Shown: piece by piece, positions 12,140 to 24,012 of the stretch
How the letters are laid out: every line of letters starts with the position of its first letter
Numbering within the stretch: the first letter of the stretch is position 1
Assembly (NCBI GenBank): GCA_002914805.1
Contig: JXTB01000027.1
Location: 757,614-821,613 of the forward strand
DNA length: 64,000 bases
Direction: 5' to 3'
From: Parasponia andersonii
Taxonomy: Eukaryota; Streptophyta; Magnoliopsida; Rosales; Cannabaceae
The notes under the pieces: model-generated
Database searches by the model: none
What the model was told of the DNA's origin: nothing
Seen by the model: the letters and a program-made list of their open reading frames with translations, nothing else
Translations under genes and position numbers: made by a program

Positions 12140-12720
12140 GGCCATGATGGGCTAAATCCCATGCGTCCATGTGTTTACGAAGCGTCCATACGACCACCAT
12201 ACAAGATGGCACTATAGGCCATGCATGGGATAAATCCCACGCATCCACATGCTTGCGAAGTGCCCATGCGGCCATCATGCAAGATGACACTACATAGGAT
12301 AAATCCCATGCGTCCACATGCTCGTGAAACATCCATATGACTACCATGTAAGACGACACCAGCATGGTCACACATGGGATAAATCCTATGTGTCTACGTG
12401 CTCAGGAAGTGCCTATGCAGTCACCATGTAAGACGACACCTACACAGTTCACCGAAGCGGGGTAAAGCCCTCACGGCCACTGGAGCAGGATGAAGCCCAC
12501 ACGGCCATAAGAGTGAGGCAACACTCGTGCGGCTAGCACACGGGGTGCCATCGGTGCAGCTACGGGAGCAAGGCAACGGCCACGCAGCCAGCGCATGGGC
12601 TTCCACCTACATGGCTAGCATGCAGGGCTACTCTCGCGCAGTCACTGTGCAAGTTGCCACCCGCATGGCCAACGAGCGAGTTTCCTCGCTACGGCAGCAC
12701 AGGTGGTGCGTATGACTTTT
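12140..12720. repeat. Imperfect tandem repeats, 69-80 bp period
   Basis: Four clear units marked by (G/A)GG(A/C)TAAATCC, CATGCGTCCA and CATGTAAGA(C/T)GACAC, then a GC-richer degenerate continuation to about 12720. It is equivalent in position to 3365-3990 of the direct copy, although the units have diverged between the two. Confidence 0.7.
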
Positions 12721-13108
12721 AGCATGTGTTGCCTCGTACCATTTTCGAATCTGAAAAATTTGTAACTTAATTGTTAAATAGTTTATCTCAAAAACTAAAA
12801 TACAATTAACGATCAAACAACTTTCTACGTACAGTTTTATCAGGAACATAAAACATAAACACATAGAAAATCAAGAACATGCTAGAATCATAATAAAAAA
12901 CAAAAAAAAAATGATCATAAAATCATAGTAACATCTAATTGATTATCATTTAAACTCATTAAATCAATCAATCATCATACATAATAGAGCATACTCGTAA
13001 ATATGAACAAGATCAAATATATTCATAGAGATCATCATATAAATCAAAGATCATCAAACGCTAAGAGAATTAACATGAACAAGATGTGTTAGATCATCGA
13101 AAACCTTT
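12140..13108 (-). other. Leader (first part) of outer family C element
   Basis: Read from 13108 downward, it follows a primer-binding site and shows the same progression as the direct leader at 3016-3990: an AT-rich section sharing a TTTTATGTTC-TGATAAAACT phrase, then a GC-richer repetitive section (12140-12720). That section has units around GGGATAAATCCC at 12149, 12227, 12296 and 12376, spaced 69-80 bp. The leader stops at 12140 where the inner element was inserted and resumes in the segment ending at 1740. Confidence 0.75.
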
Positions 13109-13120
13109 GCTCTGGTACCA
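13109..13120 (-). promoter_or_regulatory. Primer-binding site of outer family C element
   Basis: On the minus strand this is TGGTACCAGAGC, identical to the site at 3004-3015, two bases after the LTR end at 13123. It fixes the orientation of the outer element. Confidence 0.85.
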
Positions 13121-13122
13121 AT

Positions 13123-14690
13123 TACTGAAAATTCCAAAAATAAATTTCAAAAAATGATTTTTTTGAAATTAATTTCTGCAGTTTTATAAACAAATCAAGA
13201 GCACGGCGGAATAGGTATTTTAAAATTTTTCTTGAAACTTTACAAAACAAAAATATAGGATCATTGATCTAACATAAATCAATTCATGGATCTTAGTTTA
13301 GATAAAATATAGAAGCGTCTTATAACTATTGAGCCTTCTCATCTATTCTCTGGAGCCCGTTGAATGATCCGGTATGTGGGTACTTTCTTGATTTTCAACA
13401 AGAGATGAGCAGACGATTCGGAAGATGCTTTTCTTTCTTCTTGATTGCATGTCTACAACCATAGTTATCTCTCCTTTGGCGGCCATGAACGAGATTTGGA
13501 TTTCTTTTGCAGTAACTCGATTCTCTCACTTTCTCTTTTTCTTTGTGTCTCATGTTTTCTACAGTCACTATGACTGAGAGTGGTGTGTGGAACTATACAG
13601 AAGCTTAGGAGAACTTTTCTCTTAAGTATTAGAATAATGTAAACCCTAATAAGCTTATTAGGTTCAACTGATCATTCAATTAGTATTGGGTTATATGTGA
13701 GATAGATAGGTGACCTTATGGAACTAAATAGTCTAAGCTCTAATAGGCTAACTACCTACAATTATAATTAACTCTTAATTATGATTATGCCTTGTCCGTT
13801 AATATTGGGGCACTCTACTATACGTCCAATATTGCACTCTTAGAGTAAATGTCATATATTTGCTATGAAGCTAATTAACACTTTAATTAACTTGATCTAT
13901 TTAGCATATACTATACTTGTAGATATACCCCTGATCAATGTCGTACTAGTAAGGTGAAATTACTGTATTACCCCTCTAGTACATATTTACCTTTGAGTTA
14001 CCATTTTCCATCTAATGGATAATAATTGACTACACTCTTTGTAATTGCCCATACAAACATAGTCAAATTCACATAGTGAATACTTGGCACCTGATTTTTT
14101 ATTATCCAAATCCTTGAAAAAGCTCAAAGTGACATTATATGTATAGTATCCAAATCATGAAGGACATTCTCGTCAATTCACAAAGCTTATCTTCTAAGAT
14201 ATTGGAATTCAAACCATATAATCGGAATTAGTCTTGTAGTAAGTCAAAAAGATAAAACTCATGAAAGTAAGTCCGATTATCTCTAGGATTAAGGTAATTT
14301 TGCAATAGTACTAAATTAGTGAAAAATAGAATATTGAGTTACGAAAGTTAATCTCAAATTCTATTTTCACTTAGTCCAGTTCAATGCATTTATAACTTTC
14401 TTATAACGCACTAGTGTTTCTATTTGAAGTCAAACACTTTGATGATTAGAGACTTTATCAATCTCGTTGAAATAGACAATACTATATTCTATGATAAAAT
14501 AAAGTATTCCATCTTTATTTGCAAAATGTGAATTCTTTACTTTATTTAGATATAATGAAATAAAGAATTTAGTCTCTATATGTGAACACTTCATACGAAC
14601 AATATTACTTATTATTAGTTATAGAAACTTTTAGACGTTTGTATAATAGAAATCATAAACATCACATGTATATAATACAACAGTGTGCTA
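13123..14690 (-). repeat. 5' LTR of outer (minus-strand) family C element
   Basis: The reverse complement aligns with the other family C LTRs, for example CCGGATCATTCAACGG near 13360 against CCGGATCAATCAAACGG in copy 1. It is clearly more diverged, in keeping with being the older insertion. The end next to the primer-binding site is sharp. The outer end is not: recognisable similarity fades near 14690 and no TGTTGG terminus was found. Confidence 0.78.
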
Positions 14691-16900
14691 CCCATGTCAC
14701 AGTAAATCTCAGAATAATGTCAAGTGGTATTTTTAAAGCATTGTTTGATAAATATTTCGCATGCTTATTGGGTATCCTGTTACATGTTGTATATACCATA
14801 GGATCACACACTTGAGTTCCATTGTTGCATCATGGTAATTTAGATCGTTAGCGAGTTGTTGCAGCACTAGGTGAAAGATCTAGACCTCTGTGGAGATTTT
14901 TGGCTGATACGCCTCTGAGTAGTGTCAGGATGTTAGGTACCTTAGGTAAGGGATATTATAGAGCCGTGACGAGAGGATAAGAGCTCACTCATTTATATTA
15001 GTAGATGTATGATATGTACAAATATGTGTTTATGGTTTCAGATTTAAATATGTGATCATTCTAGATATCAATTATTTTATAAACTTAGTTTATAATTAGA
15101 TTTTAGAAAAGGTATTAACTATGTAGGTTCAGTAAAATTGTATATATTCAAAAAGGTAATTAAATTACTACTGTGCATATGAATGCTCACCCACCTTATT
15201 TCTCCACTTTCAGGTATTTGTCTATTTGAGGTAGTAATCCTGGTGGTCAGACAAGCTATGTAGCTTATACTTGTTTCCCACTCCTCTTCCCTGGTAAGTG
15301 TCTGTACTCTGTTAACTTTCTTTCATTGTTCAAGTGTTTAGCCAAGATTAATAAATTTACTAAATAGATGTATGAAAATGATTTATAAATTATTTTGGAC
15401 ATTGGACTAAATTTTTCAGTTTAACTCAATTTACCAAAAATTTATGATTTCTCAACGACTATCCAAACAAGATAGATGGAAATTTTATTGAACTTTAATA
15501 GGTATTCTTTTAAGTAACTAAATACTATTAAGAGTTTTAATGACTATAGAAATCATAATGATTTGAGGACTAAAATAAAATTATTTAATATATGATTTTT
15601 TTTTAAATTTGTAAAATTAATATTTAATTATTCTTTCCTCTAAAATTACTATAAGTCACTATTTTGAATTTTTAGTCGTGACAATATTAATATATTTAGT
15701 ATCAATAGTGATATACCAATATTTGATATACTTAATGTATATGAACTGATATTAAATGATATACCAATATTTGATATACTTTAGTATAAAAATGGATATC
15801 AACCAACATTATAAAAAGAAAAACATAGGGCACCTGTTAAAATGAAATATAAAAAACGGTCATTGACTACAATTACTCGTGAATCTATTTGGGCGGCTTA
15901 GAGATATGGATCAACGAAGGCCGATTAAATGAATGACCTGGTTTCAATTATTATTATAACATGGTCAGCCTGCATAAACGCAATCAAGCCTTCTCTACCC
16001 CTCCCTCTAAATGTGGTCGTTCTGACCTCTTCTTAATCAAACTCGACCAAATATTTAGACAACTCAATTCCTAATCATATCAATGAACCATAACCAATTC
16101 TATACAATTACAGAAAAGTTGAGGGAATAATACTTTTAACATTTTGAATCCCACAAATAACAAGGAAAAAAAGAAAAAGAAAAAGAAAGCCCAGAATAAG
16201 GCTTTTGAGCTAAAATTTGTAAGTTCAAATCTTCGCAGTTGTATTTTCTCAAAGCTGGGAAAGCGGGCAATTGATAGAACCACGTAAAATATTGGTGTTC
16301 TTAGTGTGTGTTTAACATGTATATGTCAAGTTCACTTTGTGGATCATAAAGTAGAGAAAATCGGTTCTTAATTCTAACGTTTCGTTCATTTGATCACTCT
16401 CCATCTTTGCCTTTACTATCACCAATATAATTCTCCACCTTTTCATCATAATAGTCAAAAAAGAATTTTAGCACTTAATCCTCTTGATTCAACCCCAATC
16501 ACTCTTGATTGTTGGCGCTAGATGCTCTCAAACCGAATGCAACTTCCTCAATTTGGCATTCCACATTAACCTCAGGCCCTCAGCATCGAAGAAAGAGTGT
16601 TGGACTCTCGACAACTCCTCAATCGAGTGCTTGATCTTTTCCTGACATAATGCATATTCTATAGTGCTCGGTGCTCCTTATTTCATCTTTTAGGGCCTGA
16701 AAATCGGCAGCATTTTAGTGCCTAGGATTCTACGTAATACACTGCCTTCCAACAAAGCCCGGTGTTTCAAAGAGTGCTGTCCTTGTATCACTATTATTCA
16801 TGACTTCACGTGCGGATAACAGTTCTAGTGACGATATACCTGAGAGGTTTAACTGGGTGATTTTATCAATCTTGCATTTACACAAGGCATGAATGCATAG
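14691..16900. other. Intergenic, nothing assigned
   Basis: No convincing coding frame, LTR boundary or RNA gene was seen between the outer family C LTR and the end of the HAT3.1-like gene. The part at 15180-15300 has features reminiscent of gypsy LTRs, but no terminus or duplication supports that. The segment next to the gene may include distal 3' UTR. Confidence 0.4.
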
Positions 16901-17214
16901 TTCGTCTGTCAAAAGCAGAACAATCGTAGACTAGAACAATGACTCGAATATTGATGGAGAGCTACATTTACAGAATCTACGTGCACTCCAGTGCCAGCGG
17001 CAACTAAATGCAATCCCTTTTTTTTTTCTTTTTTTTTTTTTGTTTTTTCCTTTTTCAAAGAGACAACTGAGAACAAATGAGGATTACAGGAGAACAATGG
17101 CATCAATTGCGAATTCATTTTTGAATTACTGCCTGCAACTTATATCCTGGAAAATCTCTCTTTTCAAGGACGAAGAGTCAACATTATTCTCCTTGCGGAT
17201 CAAAATTTGGATTT

Positions 17215-17622
17215 TCAAGGAGCGGATTTTCGGCGCCCCCTCTTTTTACTACCACCTGTTTCGCAAGCATTTACTAGAGCAGGCGTTTCTGGTCTCTGAA
17301 GTCTAGGCCTACCCCTTTTTCTTCCAGAGGATTGGGCTGCAGAATTTTGACCATTGCTCTCATTAGCGAGCACTTTGGTTTTGTCATCACCTACATTCTT
17401 ACTGCAGCTTTCCGGCAAGGCATCAGCTATCCCGGTTACTTGCTCATTCTGAGCTCCATTGCAAGTGGAGTTTTTGATGTTCATGGGTTTTTCTGATTCA
17501 AGTTGCTTCTTGTTTGTTTGAGGCGACGAAGCACTTCCATTTGAAACACTCTCACTCATACCTGCTTCTTTGCACGATGAGTGTCGTGAACTCCACCGCA
17601 TGTTTTCAAACCATTTGCTAAC
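17215..17622 (-). CDS. HAT3.1: HAT3.1-like exon 9 (recognition helix, AT-hooks, stop)
   Basis: Acceptor TTCTCAG, then [10 protein letters not shown] with the conserved Trp-Phe-x-Asn-x-Arg of homeodomain helix 3. A Ser/Lys-rich tail follows, with GRKRGRPRL and [10 protein letters not shown], both AT-hook-like. TGA ends the frame at 17215. The 3' UTR runs toward lower coordinates; no clear polyadenylation signal was picked out. Confidence 0.93.
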   Translation of the reverse strand, partial: VSKWFENMRWSSRHSSCKEAGMSESVSNGSASSPQTNKKQLESEKPMNIKNSTCNGAQNEQVTGIADALPESCSKNVGDDKTKVLANESNGQNSAAQSSGRKRGRPRLQRPETPALVNACETGGSKKRGRRKSAP

Positions 17623-20600
17623 CTGAGAATATAAACGATATAAGCTTTACATAAGATCCTGTAAATGAATTCTGTCTATAATGGATAACTAGAAACTCCT
17701 ATAATTTTTCCTGTAATCAAAGTACGACCTGTTGAGAAGTGAGTCCTAGCTCTTCAGCCAAACTTTGTTTTTTAGCTCGGTCTGGATACTGATTTTCCTT
17801 GAAGGATTTATAGAGGCTCTGCACAAACAAATTCTGAATCAGCGACAAAGATATTTTTCCCTCTTGAATTTCTTGAAGAGAGCAATGAGAGAGTCCCAAA
17901 AAAAAAAAAAAAAAAAAAAAACTAGAAAAAAGATATGAAAGGAAATTAATTAATCACTCTCTTAAGGAGGAATTAGTGCTAGCTTCGCAAAATATAGCTA
18001 GCAGATCCCCCGGAAAAAAAAAGGTAAAATTAATTCTCCATTACGGTTGCTTTGTCTCTCTTATTTTGTTGGCTTTCTTAAGCAGCTTCACCATTTGTGT
18101 TCTTGACAATTTGTGTCTAAAAGAAAGCCAATTCATACCAATAATTCCTAAAACTAGTTTCTAAAATAACAGTGGTTGGAAAAGATGCAGGACAGAATGA
18201 ACATAATTCTCTGTAGGCTCTGGGCATGACTTTCAAAGTTGGCTAAGTTGTCAGAGCAAACTAATAAGTTTCATATACTACTCGCGAAGAGGGGATTGGA
18301 ATAGGATTCCACCTTTACCAGTGACAGAAGGGGTGAGGCCATAAAAGGGGTAAATCCTATTGCCGTATTGTTTAGCCAATAACCTCATAGAGGCCTTCAA
18401 AGGCATAATAAATATACAACTGAGTCTAAAAGATGGCCTATTGTAAATGTGACAGCAAGTTACTCCCACCATTAAAATTAAGCATCAGTAATGACAGAAC
18501 TGGAAAAGAGTTGAGCAATAAAAGATCGAATAAGAGATTCCAAGAACACTCGAAACTTACTGAAAAAATTTCTATTAACAATTTTTCTAGACTTACCAAC
18601 TAAGTTATAGAAGCGAAAAACAATAACTACACTACGCTACCTGAGTCACAGCTTCTCCAAGTCTCCTGTATGATGATTTAACTCTACTACCTGTAGAACC
18701 AGACTTAGGAGAGCCTTCAAGACATTTACTTGGCGAATTCTTTGCATCTTTTGCCAGAGACATTTGACGTGTTCTTCGCCTACTTATAGGTTCATTGTTT
18801 TCAAGATTATGATTTATGGCCTCCGTAGTTGTTTCATTCTTATCCGTTGAAGCATTTCCATTTGGAAACTCTGGAGCAACTTGTCCAGTAGTTTTCTTCC
18901 GTTTTCGCGTTGCAGCAGTACCATTCCAGTCTTCATCATCACTTGAGTCAGAAGGAACATTTCCATAGGTCTCCTTTACAAATAAGTGCAAATAAAGAAA
19001 AGCATAAAAAAAAAAACCAACAAGATGGGATAAAAAGCACTGAAGTGTAAAAGACTGACAAGCAAAATTGTCAGTGAAACACATAAATGCTTAACATCTA
19101 CCAGATTCATGCAACATTTTAAGAATTAAGCTAGGGTTTCCACTTTGTTAATATACATGTGAACTGTCATGTTTCAAGAGGTGAATCAGAACTTATCATC
19201 AATAGATTTAATAACTTTTACCAACTGAATGTTGACCATTTACCAAATGAATGTTTGACAACTCACACATATTATAATCGTTGGATAACATGTGGGATCG
19301 CTATCATTATTATTTTAAACACGATACTCAACTCACCTATGGAAAAGGAAAAGGATGTATTATGACATATGTTGACAGTAGAATTGTGATAGCTTGGAAC
19401 TACATTTTTAGCTTCCAAATTACAGCTGAATTCTTGTAAACTTGTTTGTGTTAGTGGAGAAAACTACAACCAGTGAGCACATATAACTATGGTATGGTGC
19501 TTCCAACCATGTAATTCCATTAACAAGATAACTTCCTAATATCAGGCAGAAGAGTGATAGAAGTGTGTTTATTTTGGGTCATCCAAAAATTATGAATATG
19601 ACTGCAACAGATAATTTTCTTTATATGGATAGAGGGAGTAGGCCACGCATGTTGGTAAACATGCTTCTTCCAATTTTAACAAAACAAGACAATCAAGATT
19701 AGTTAGAATCTTCTAAACTCTAAACAATAAATCATTTCATTAAGTAGGCTATCATTAACAACATAAGTAACAGAACTGATTCATTTCAATCCAAACCAGA
19801 CGAGGTTAATAAAACTGGACTAGACAGGGTTAATAAAACTGGACAAGGTTAGCATGAGTAAACCATGCAAATCAGTAATCATACTTCTTCCAACTTTATT
19901 TTAAAAAGAAAACAGCACACAACAATTAGTATCCTCTAAGATACACCGTTTCCTTTGGTAGGCTAACATTAACCATGTATGTAATAGATTGACTCATTTC
20001 ATTCCAACTCTATTTTACAAGACTTGCCATTTGTCAAAAAGCTGAACTGAAGCACATTTATGAGGAAAGAGTGATTGAATTTGATGATAATAAGCTAGAC
20101 CTAATTTATAACATCTATGATATAGCATATGTAAGACATCTAAATAGAATTACCCATCTACATACATGAGAACCATGTTTTGGCAATCCTTATATAAATA
20201 AGAAGATAGAAGGCACAGTGAAATGATACTCACATCATGCAGCCTTTTGTAGTCCAACCTCTCTACATGTCTTTTTCCATAAGCAGGCGGAGAACTATCT
20301 TGGCCAGGACTTGAGTTTAATATATCTAACAGCTCACCCTTTAAAGATGACTTATTTTCACCACGTCTAAAACTTTGTTTATCAGACTTCTGTAACGGCC
20401 TTTTAGCATCCAATGGCGATAACATGTGAACTTTGTCATTTTCAGAAAATTTATTATCATCAGGTGTGGCAGCGAGATCCTCAGAGTCAGAAGTAAAATC
20501 AGAACTTGAACTTTCCTCCTTAACATTTTCATCAATATCCAAAGCACTGGGGTCATAGTCATTGTCCTCTGAATCATCAGAAGAAAGCCCCAAAGACTGC

Positions 20601-23137
20601 TCATCATTCCGTGGAGCCTCAAGTTCATCACAAGCAGATGCATAGTCAGATTCATCAGAACTTGATTCATTTCCCTCAACCTTCTCATCAGTTGCCGGAC
20701 CATCAGGGTCATAATCATCATCATCAGAATCATCAGAAGGAAATTCAGGATTGTGATCCTGATTTTGTCCTTCTCTTGCTGCTGCTGCAGCCTCTGGAAA
20801 AACCTTCTGCAGATGAATTAGGAGAATGTGAATATGATTCATAAAAACAAAAACAAAAATAAAAGTTTGTTTCAAAAATAAAAAAATAAAATAAAACACT
20901 TTATTAATAGGATATAAAGACTAGAGAGTGGAGCTTTTCCGATCGACCTCCCAGCTGTCACTGACGGAAAGCTTTGTTCCATGAGAATCATTGAGCAAAT
21001 GAACACAATCAACTTTGCAGTCACATCCAGGGCATAGCCAACCCTCATCATCAGGGGGAACTGCAGATGACAACGTAGTTAAAATAGAGAACAAGAAATT
21101 AACTAATAAATAAATCAAGTATATGGTCTGAATATTACTGTCTCCACTCAACAATGGAGGTTCCAAACAGAATTGGTGGAACCCACGGTCACAAGCACCA
21201 TCGCATAGTATTATATCGTTATCAGCAGACAAGTCCTTGGACCCACATTTTGCACAAAATATCTGCCCAACGTATGCAAAATACCAAGCATTCTTCATTA
21301 GAAACAAAACAAATAAAAGCATGGCTTCTCATCTCAAGCCAAATAAAAAGAAAAAGAAGAAAGATTTTGTCAGGGGAGCAAAAATTTCAATGGCTTATAA
21401 TAATTGGAGAATTCTCCTACATCCTCACTGTCAATCTGCCCTTCAGAATCGAATACAGATTTTGGAAACCTTCCGTCTGCGCATAGTGCATCAAGCTGTT
21501 GAAATAAATCTCTTATTTTCAATTTACGTCTAACTATTTCAGATGTGGCCCGTTGAAGCTCTTTCTCTGGTTTTATTTTTTCTAGGCTGCAAAATTACAA
21601 ACAAATTGCAGGACTTACACAAAGTTAAAAAGAGACATTCAGGTGAGTAGGAGGAAACTGAAATGTATAGTAATACCAAAAAAATAAATAACCAAAGAGA
21701 AACAGAAATGAAGACAACAAGAATATCATACACTACATAACGTTCTTACAACAACTTCAAAAGAAAAAGAAGAAGAAGAAAANGAAAAAAAAAAAATTCA
21801 TCTTTAACGGCCACTAAAACAGTAAACCTAATACAAGTCAACACGTTTTACCTCCTGTCTAGTAATTATTAGAAAATGAAGACATATAACCTCATATAAG
21901 AATAAAGTGGAAATAAAAAATCAAAATCATTCAAGACATAGCAGATCAAATGCAAAACAAATTCCCAACATTAGTAACGCAACTATGCAGTAGAAAATAA
22001 GTACCTGTTTCCTTTCCATCCTTCACTAGAATAAGCATCGATCAGGTTTTGCTCATACTGTATTCGGTTGAGAAAATATCTCAGACGTTTCCTCATTCTT
22101 GAAAACTCATCGGCTATGACTCTCTTCTCTCTTTTCTTTTTTCTCTCCTTCCTTTTCTTCTCCACCCCATTACTAGCACCGCCCAAATTATTACTTGATT
22201 CAAGAGATTTAGGTTTCTCTTGAGTCCTTGAACGTAAAACTCTGTCATTACCTATGGAAGATCTCAACATATATTTTTTCTTCCTAGATTTTGAAGTTCG
22301 TTTATCTCTACATCCTAATTGGCTGGAGTTCTGTCTTAAACTTTTAGATGAAGTTTCAACTAGCTCAAGACTAGACTTTTCCTTCACATCTTCAGGTTGT
22401 TCGGGTTGTTTACTGAAAGGGCTCTTGCTTATATCTCCAAGTGCTGGTTCCAAACGTTCAGTAGCAATAACATCTGATGCTGCATTGCTAGTTTCAATAG
22501 GGACATTTTTTACAAGTCCAGAACCAGGATGGTCTTCTGTTTTAGGTGTCTCACCAAGTACAGATCCACAATCATGGTCCTTGGTCTGGCCCAATGTACC
22601 CTGTTGAGGGCATTCGCTTTTATCTGTCTGACAATTTCTAATAACACCTTCAGAAGGCGCTGCCAATTTTCCATCACAAATCAAGCTCCTATTTTCAGTA
22701 ATGGTTTCACATTGTTCAGTCACAACAAAGGTGAAAACTTTACAGTTGGTTTTTCCTGCTTCATTTTGTAAGAGGTTAGAGTCAACATGATGCTTTTGCC
22801 CAGATGGTTCAGTACATTGGTTCCCAGCACCATGTTCATGTTTCAATTCTGATTTCACTTGTTGAGGACAAGAATTTTTCTCTGTCTTGTAACTTGTGCT
22901 CCCATCTTCCTTAGGCAGATCCAATTCTTTAGTAAGAGAATTATTGGCTACATTTCCATCATATGCTTCCAAGTGTTTATTAATACCAGAGCTTCCTGCT
23001 GCAGCAATGGCTTGTTGATTTTCTGATGGTTCAGTACATAAATCCTGACCAAGTTCCCGTTGAACATTTTCTATAGTTTTAGATTCAATATGATGTATTT
23101 GTTCTGATGGCTCAATTTCAGTCACCTGTTCTGACAT
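17215..23137 (-). CDS. HAT3.1: PHD-finger homeodomain protein, HAT3.1/PRH-like
   Basis: Joining 23137-22005, 21586-21421, 21262-21139, 21060-20948, 20806-20234, 18973-18641, 17818-17729 and 17622-17215 gives about 979 codons without a stop. Every intron is GT...AG and all phases agree. From the N-terminus there is a low-complexity Glu/Ser region, a basic stretch rich in RKKK, and a coiled region. A C4HC3 PHD finger follows (Cys436, 439, 453, 457, His462, Cys465, 484, 487). Next are an acidic Ser/Asp region with repeated SSDDSED-like motifs (about 513-650), a divergent homeodomain (about 803-862, recognition helix KWFENMRW) and two C-terminal AT-hooks (945-951, 970-975). Members of this family (Arabidopsis HAT3.1, parsley PRH, maize Zmhox1a) are nuclear DNA/chromatin-binding proteins. 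The start is the first in-frame Met after the exon 2 acceptor; an upstream coding exon cannot be excluded. Confidence 0.93.
17729..17818 (-). CDS. HAT3.1: HAT3.1-like exon 8 (homeodomain helices 1-2)
   Basis: 90 bp between TTGTGCAG and CAACAG|GTCGTA, exactly 30 codons. It encodes [20 protein letters not shown], covering helix 1 and the loop, then helix 2. Confidence 0.94.
18641..18973 (-). CDS. HAT3.1: HAT3.1-like exon 7
   Basis: 333 bp between TTGTAAAG and ACTCAG|GTAGCG. It begins [16 protein letters not shown], then Lys/Arg-rich stretches and the start of the homeodomain, [12 protein letters not shown]. Confidence 0.93.
20234..20806 (-). CDS. HAT3.1: HAT3.1-like exon 6 (acidic region)
   Basis: 573 bp between TTCTGCAG and CATGAT|GTGAGT. 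It begins [10 protein letters not shown] and carries repeated acidic blocks ([39 protein letters not shown]), then [15 protein letters not shown]. The block structure fits an acidic interaction or activation region. Confidence 0.94.
20948..21060 (-). CDS. HAT3.1: HAT3.1-like exon 5 (PHD finger, last part)
   Basis: 113 bp between ATCTGCAG and TGGGAG|GTCGAT. It encodes [10 protein letters not shown], supplying the last two zinc ligands, and the conserved [17 protein letters not shown] that follows the PHD in this family. Confidence 0.94.
21139..21262 (-). CDS. HAT3.1: HAT3.1-like exon 4 (PHD finger, first part)
   Basis: 124 bp between TTGGGCAG and GAGACA|GTAATA. It encodes six of the eight zinc ligands of the PHD finger: CAKC, then LCDGAC, then GFHQFC. 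The final A forms an Ile codon with the next exon. Confidence 0.94.
21421..21586 (-). CDS. HAT3.1: HAT3.1-like exon 3
   Basis: 166 bp between TTTTGCAG and GAGGAT|GTAGGA. It encodes the amphipathic linker [19 protein letters not shown], spaced like a leucine-zipper-type coil, and ends [10 protein letters not shown] just before the PHD finger. Confidence 0.92.
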
Positions 23138-23196
23138 ACTTTGTTTAGAATCTGCACCTTCTGCAGTTTCACTACCCAATTGTGCTGGAGGTACTT
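22005..23196 (-). CDS. HAT3.1: HAT3.1-like exon 2 (first coding exon)
   Basis: The acceptor is inferred at CATATAG (23197) and the donor at AACAG|GTACTT (22005/22004). Coding is taken from ATG at 23137 and gives 377 codons plus two bases. It encodes the hydrophilic N-terminal region and ends in a Lys/Arg-rich block and [20 protein letters not shown], which is well conserved just before the PHD part of this family. The open frame extends upstream of the acceptor to 23275, but that part looks intronic. Confidence 0.8.
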
Positions 23197-23877
23197 CTAT
23201 ATGGCAGTACCAGTAATATTGAAATAAAAGGCTAAACAGTAACCAGTATCGGTACTTCCTCTCCAATCTGTTCACAATATACCATCACAGTTTGAAAAAA
23301 GGTGGTAATGTTACCGCCGAATTAGTGTGGTAAGAACTCAATCAACCCAATCCCACCATATAAATGTATTTTACCACAACAAATCCTCAAACGCATGAAT
23401 AAATCAATGATGAACAAGTTTCTCTCAAAATTGACACTACAAAGATCAATAAGCCCATATAACTACTAAATAAGCTTGTGACATTATGTGCAAACCAAAA
23501 ACCTGCAAGAAATGAAAAGATTATGCAACCCTAAATTCCACACAAGAATAAAAACCCAAAATACAACAGCACACTGGAAATCGACTAAATACACATTAAT
23601 TCATAACGGAAAACACAAACTTTGATACATGGTTGAGGAGAGGAGAAATTAGTATACAAATGAATCCAACTAAGTGAAAATTACATAATTATGACTTAAA
23701 CGAAAAGAAGTATCTTTGCTGTTTACTGTAACTGCAGAACAACATTACCGATTTAACTCGAAGTTAAACTAAGAGATAGCCTTACTTGAAAGCCACAGCT
23801 TAGTAATTCAACACCTACATATGTATACGACGATTCACAATCGAAGCGGTAAATATATTACCCAAATGACAATCATG

Positions 23878-24012
23878 CTACCCATGAGAGTTAGGTCGAG
23901 TGGTCTGCCCATGGTTTGCTCCCATGAGGTATGAGTTTGATTCCTCAAGAGGACCTACCTAACCTTCCTGCCTCCCAAAAATCGTAGGCCTCAGCTAGAG
24001 GACAAGTATCAA
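23878..24012 (+). mobile_element. Short tRNA-derived SINE in HAT3.1 intron 1
   Basis: About 135 bp flanked by perfect 14-bp direct repeats AAATGACAATCATG (23864-23877 and 24013-24026). Inside are an A-box-like TTAGGTCGAGTGG (23891-23903) and a B-box-like GAGTTTGATTCC (23933-23944), spaced like a pol III internal promoter. There is no protein frame. The long target duplication indicates L1-type priming. It is antisense to the gene and away from the splice sites, so it is probably neutral. Confidence 0.82.

Noticed and set aside
14700-14730. Plus-strand family C LTR start (GAATAATGTC near 14711)
   Set aside because: Only a ten-base match, no TG terminus, and the following sequence does not align convincingly.
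15180-15310. Gypsy LTR relic
   Set aside because: Word resemblance only (CTCACCCACC, TTTCAGGTA); no termini, no target duplication and no second copy in the window.
16080-16283. Small minus-strand gene
   Set aside because: Low-complexity Phe-rich frame over a GAAAAA tract, with no conserved motif.
20341-20844. Alternative frames with Met/Leu- or His/Gln-rich products
   Set aside because: They are out-of-frame readings of the acidic Asp/Ser-repeat exon of the HAT3.1-like gene.
22254-22771. Plus-strand open frames opposite exon 2
   Set aside because: Antisense shadows of the coding exon without any recognisable domain.
23878-24012. tRNA gene
   Set aside because: A- and B-box-like motifs are present, but no cloverleaf or acceptor stem pairs up and the segment is bounded by a 14-bp target duplication, so a SINE fits better.
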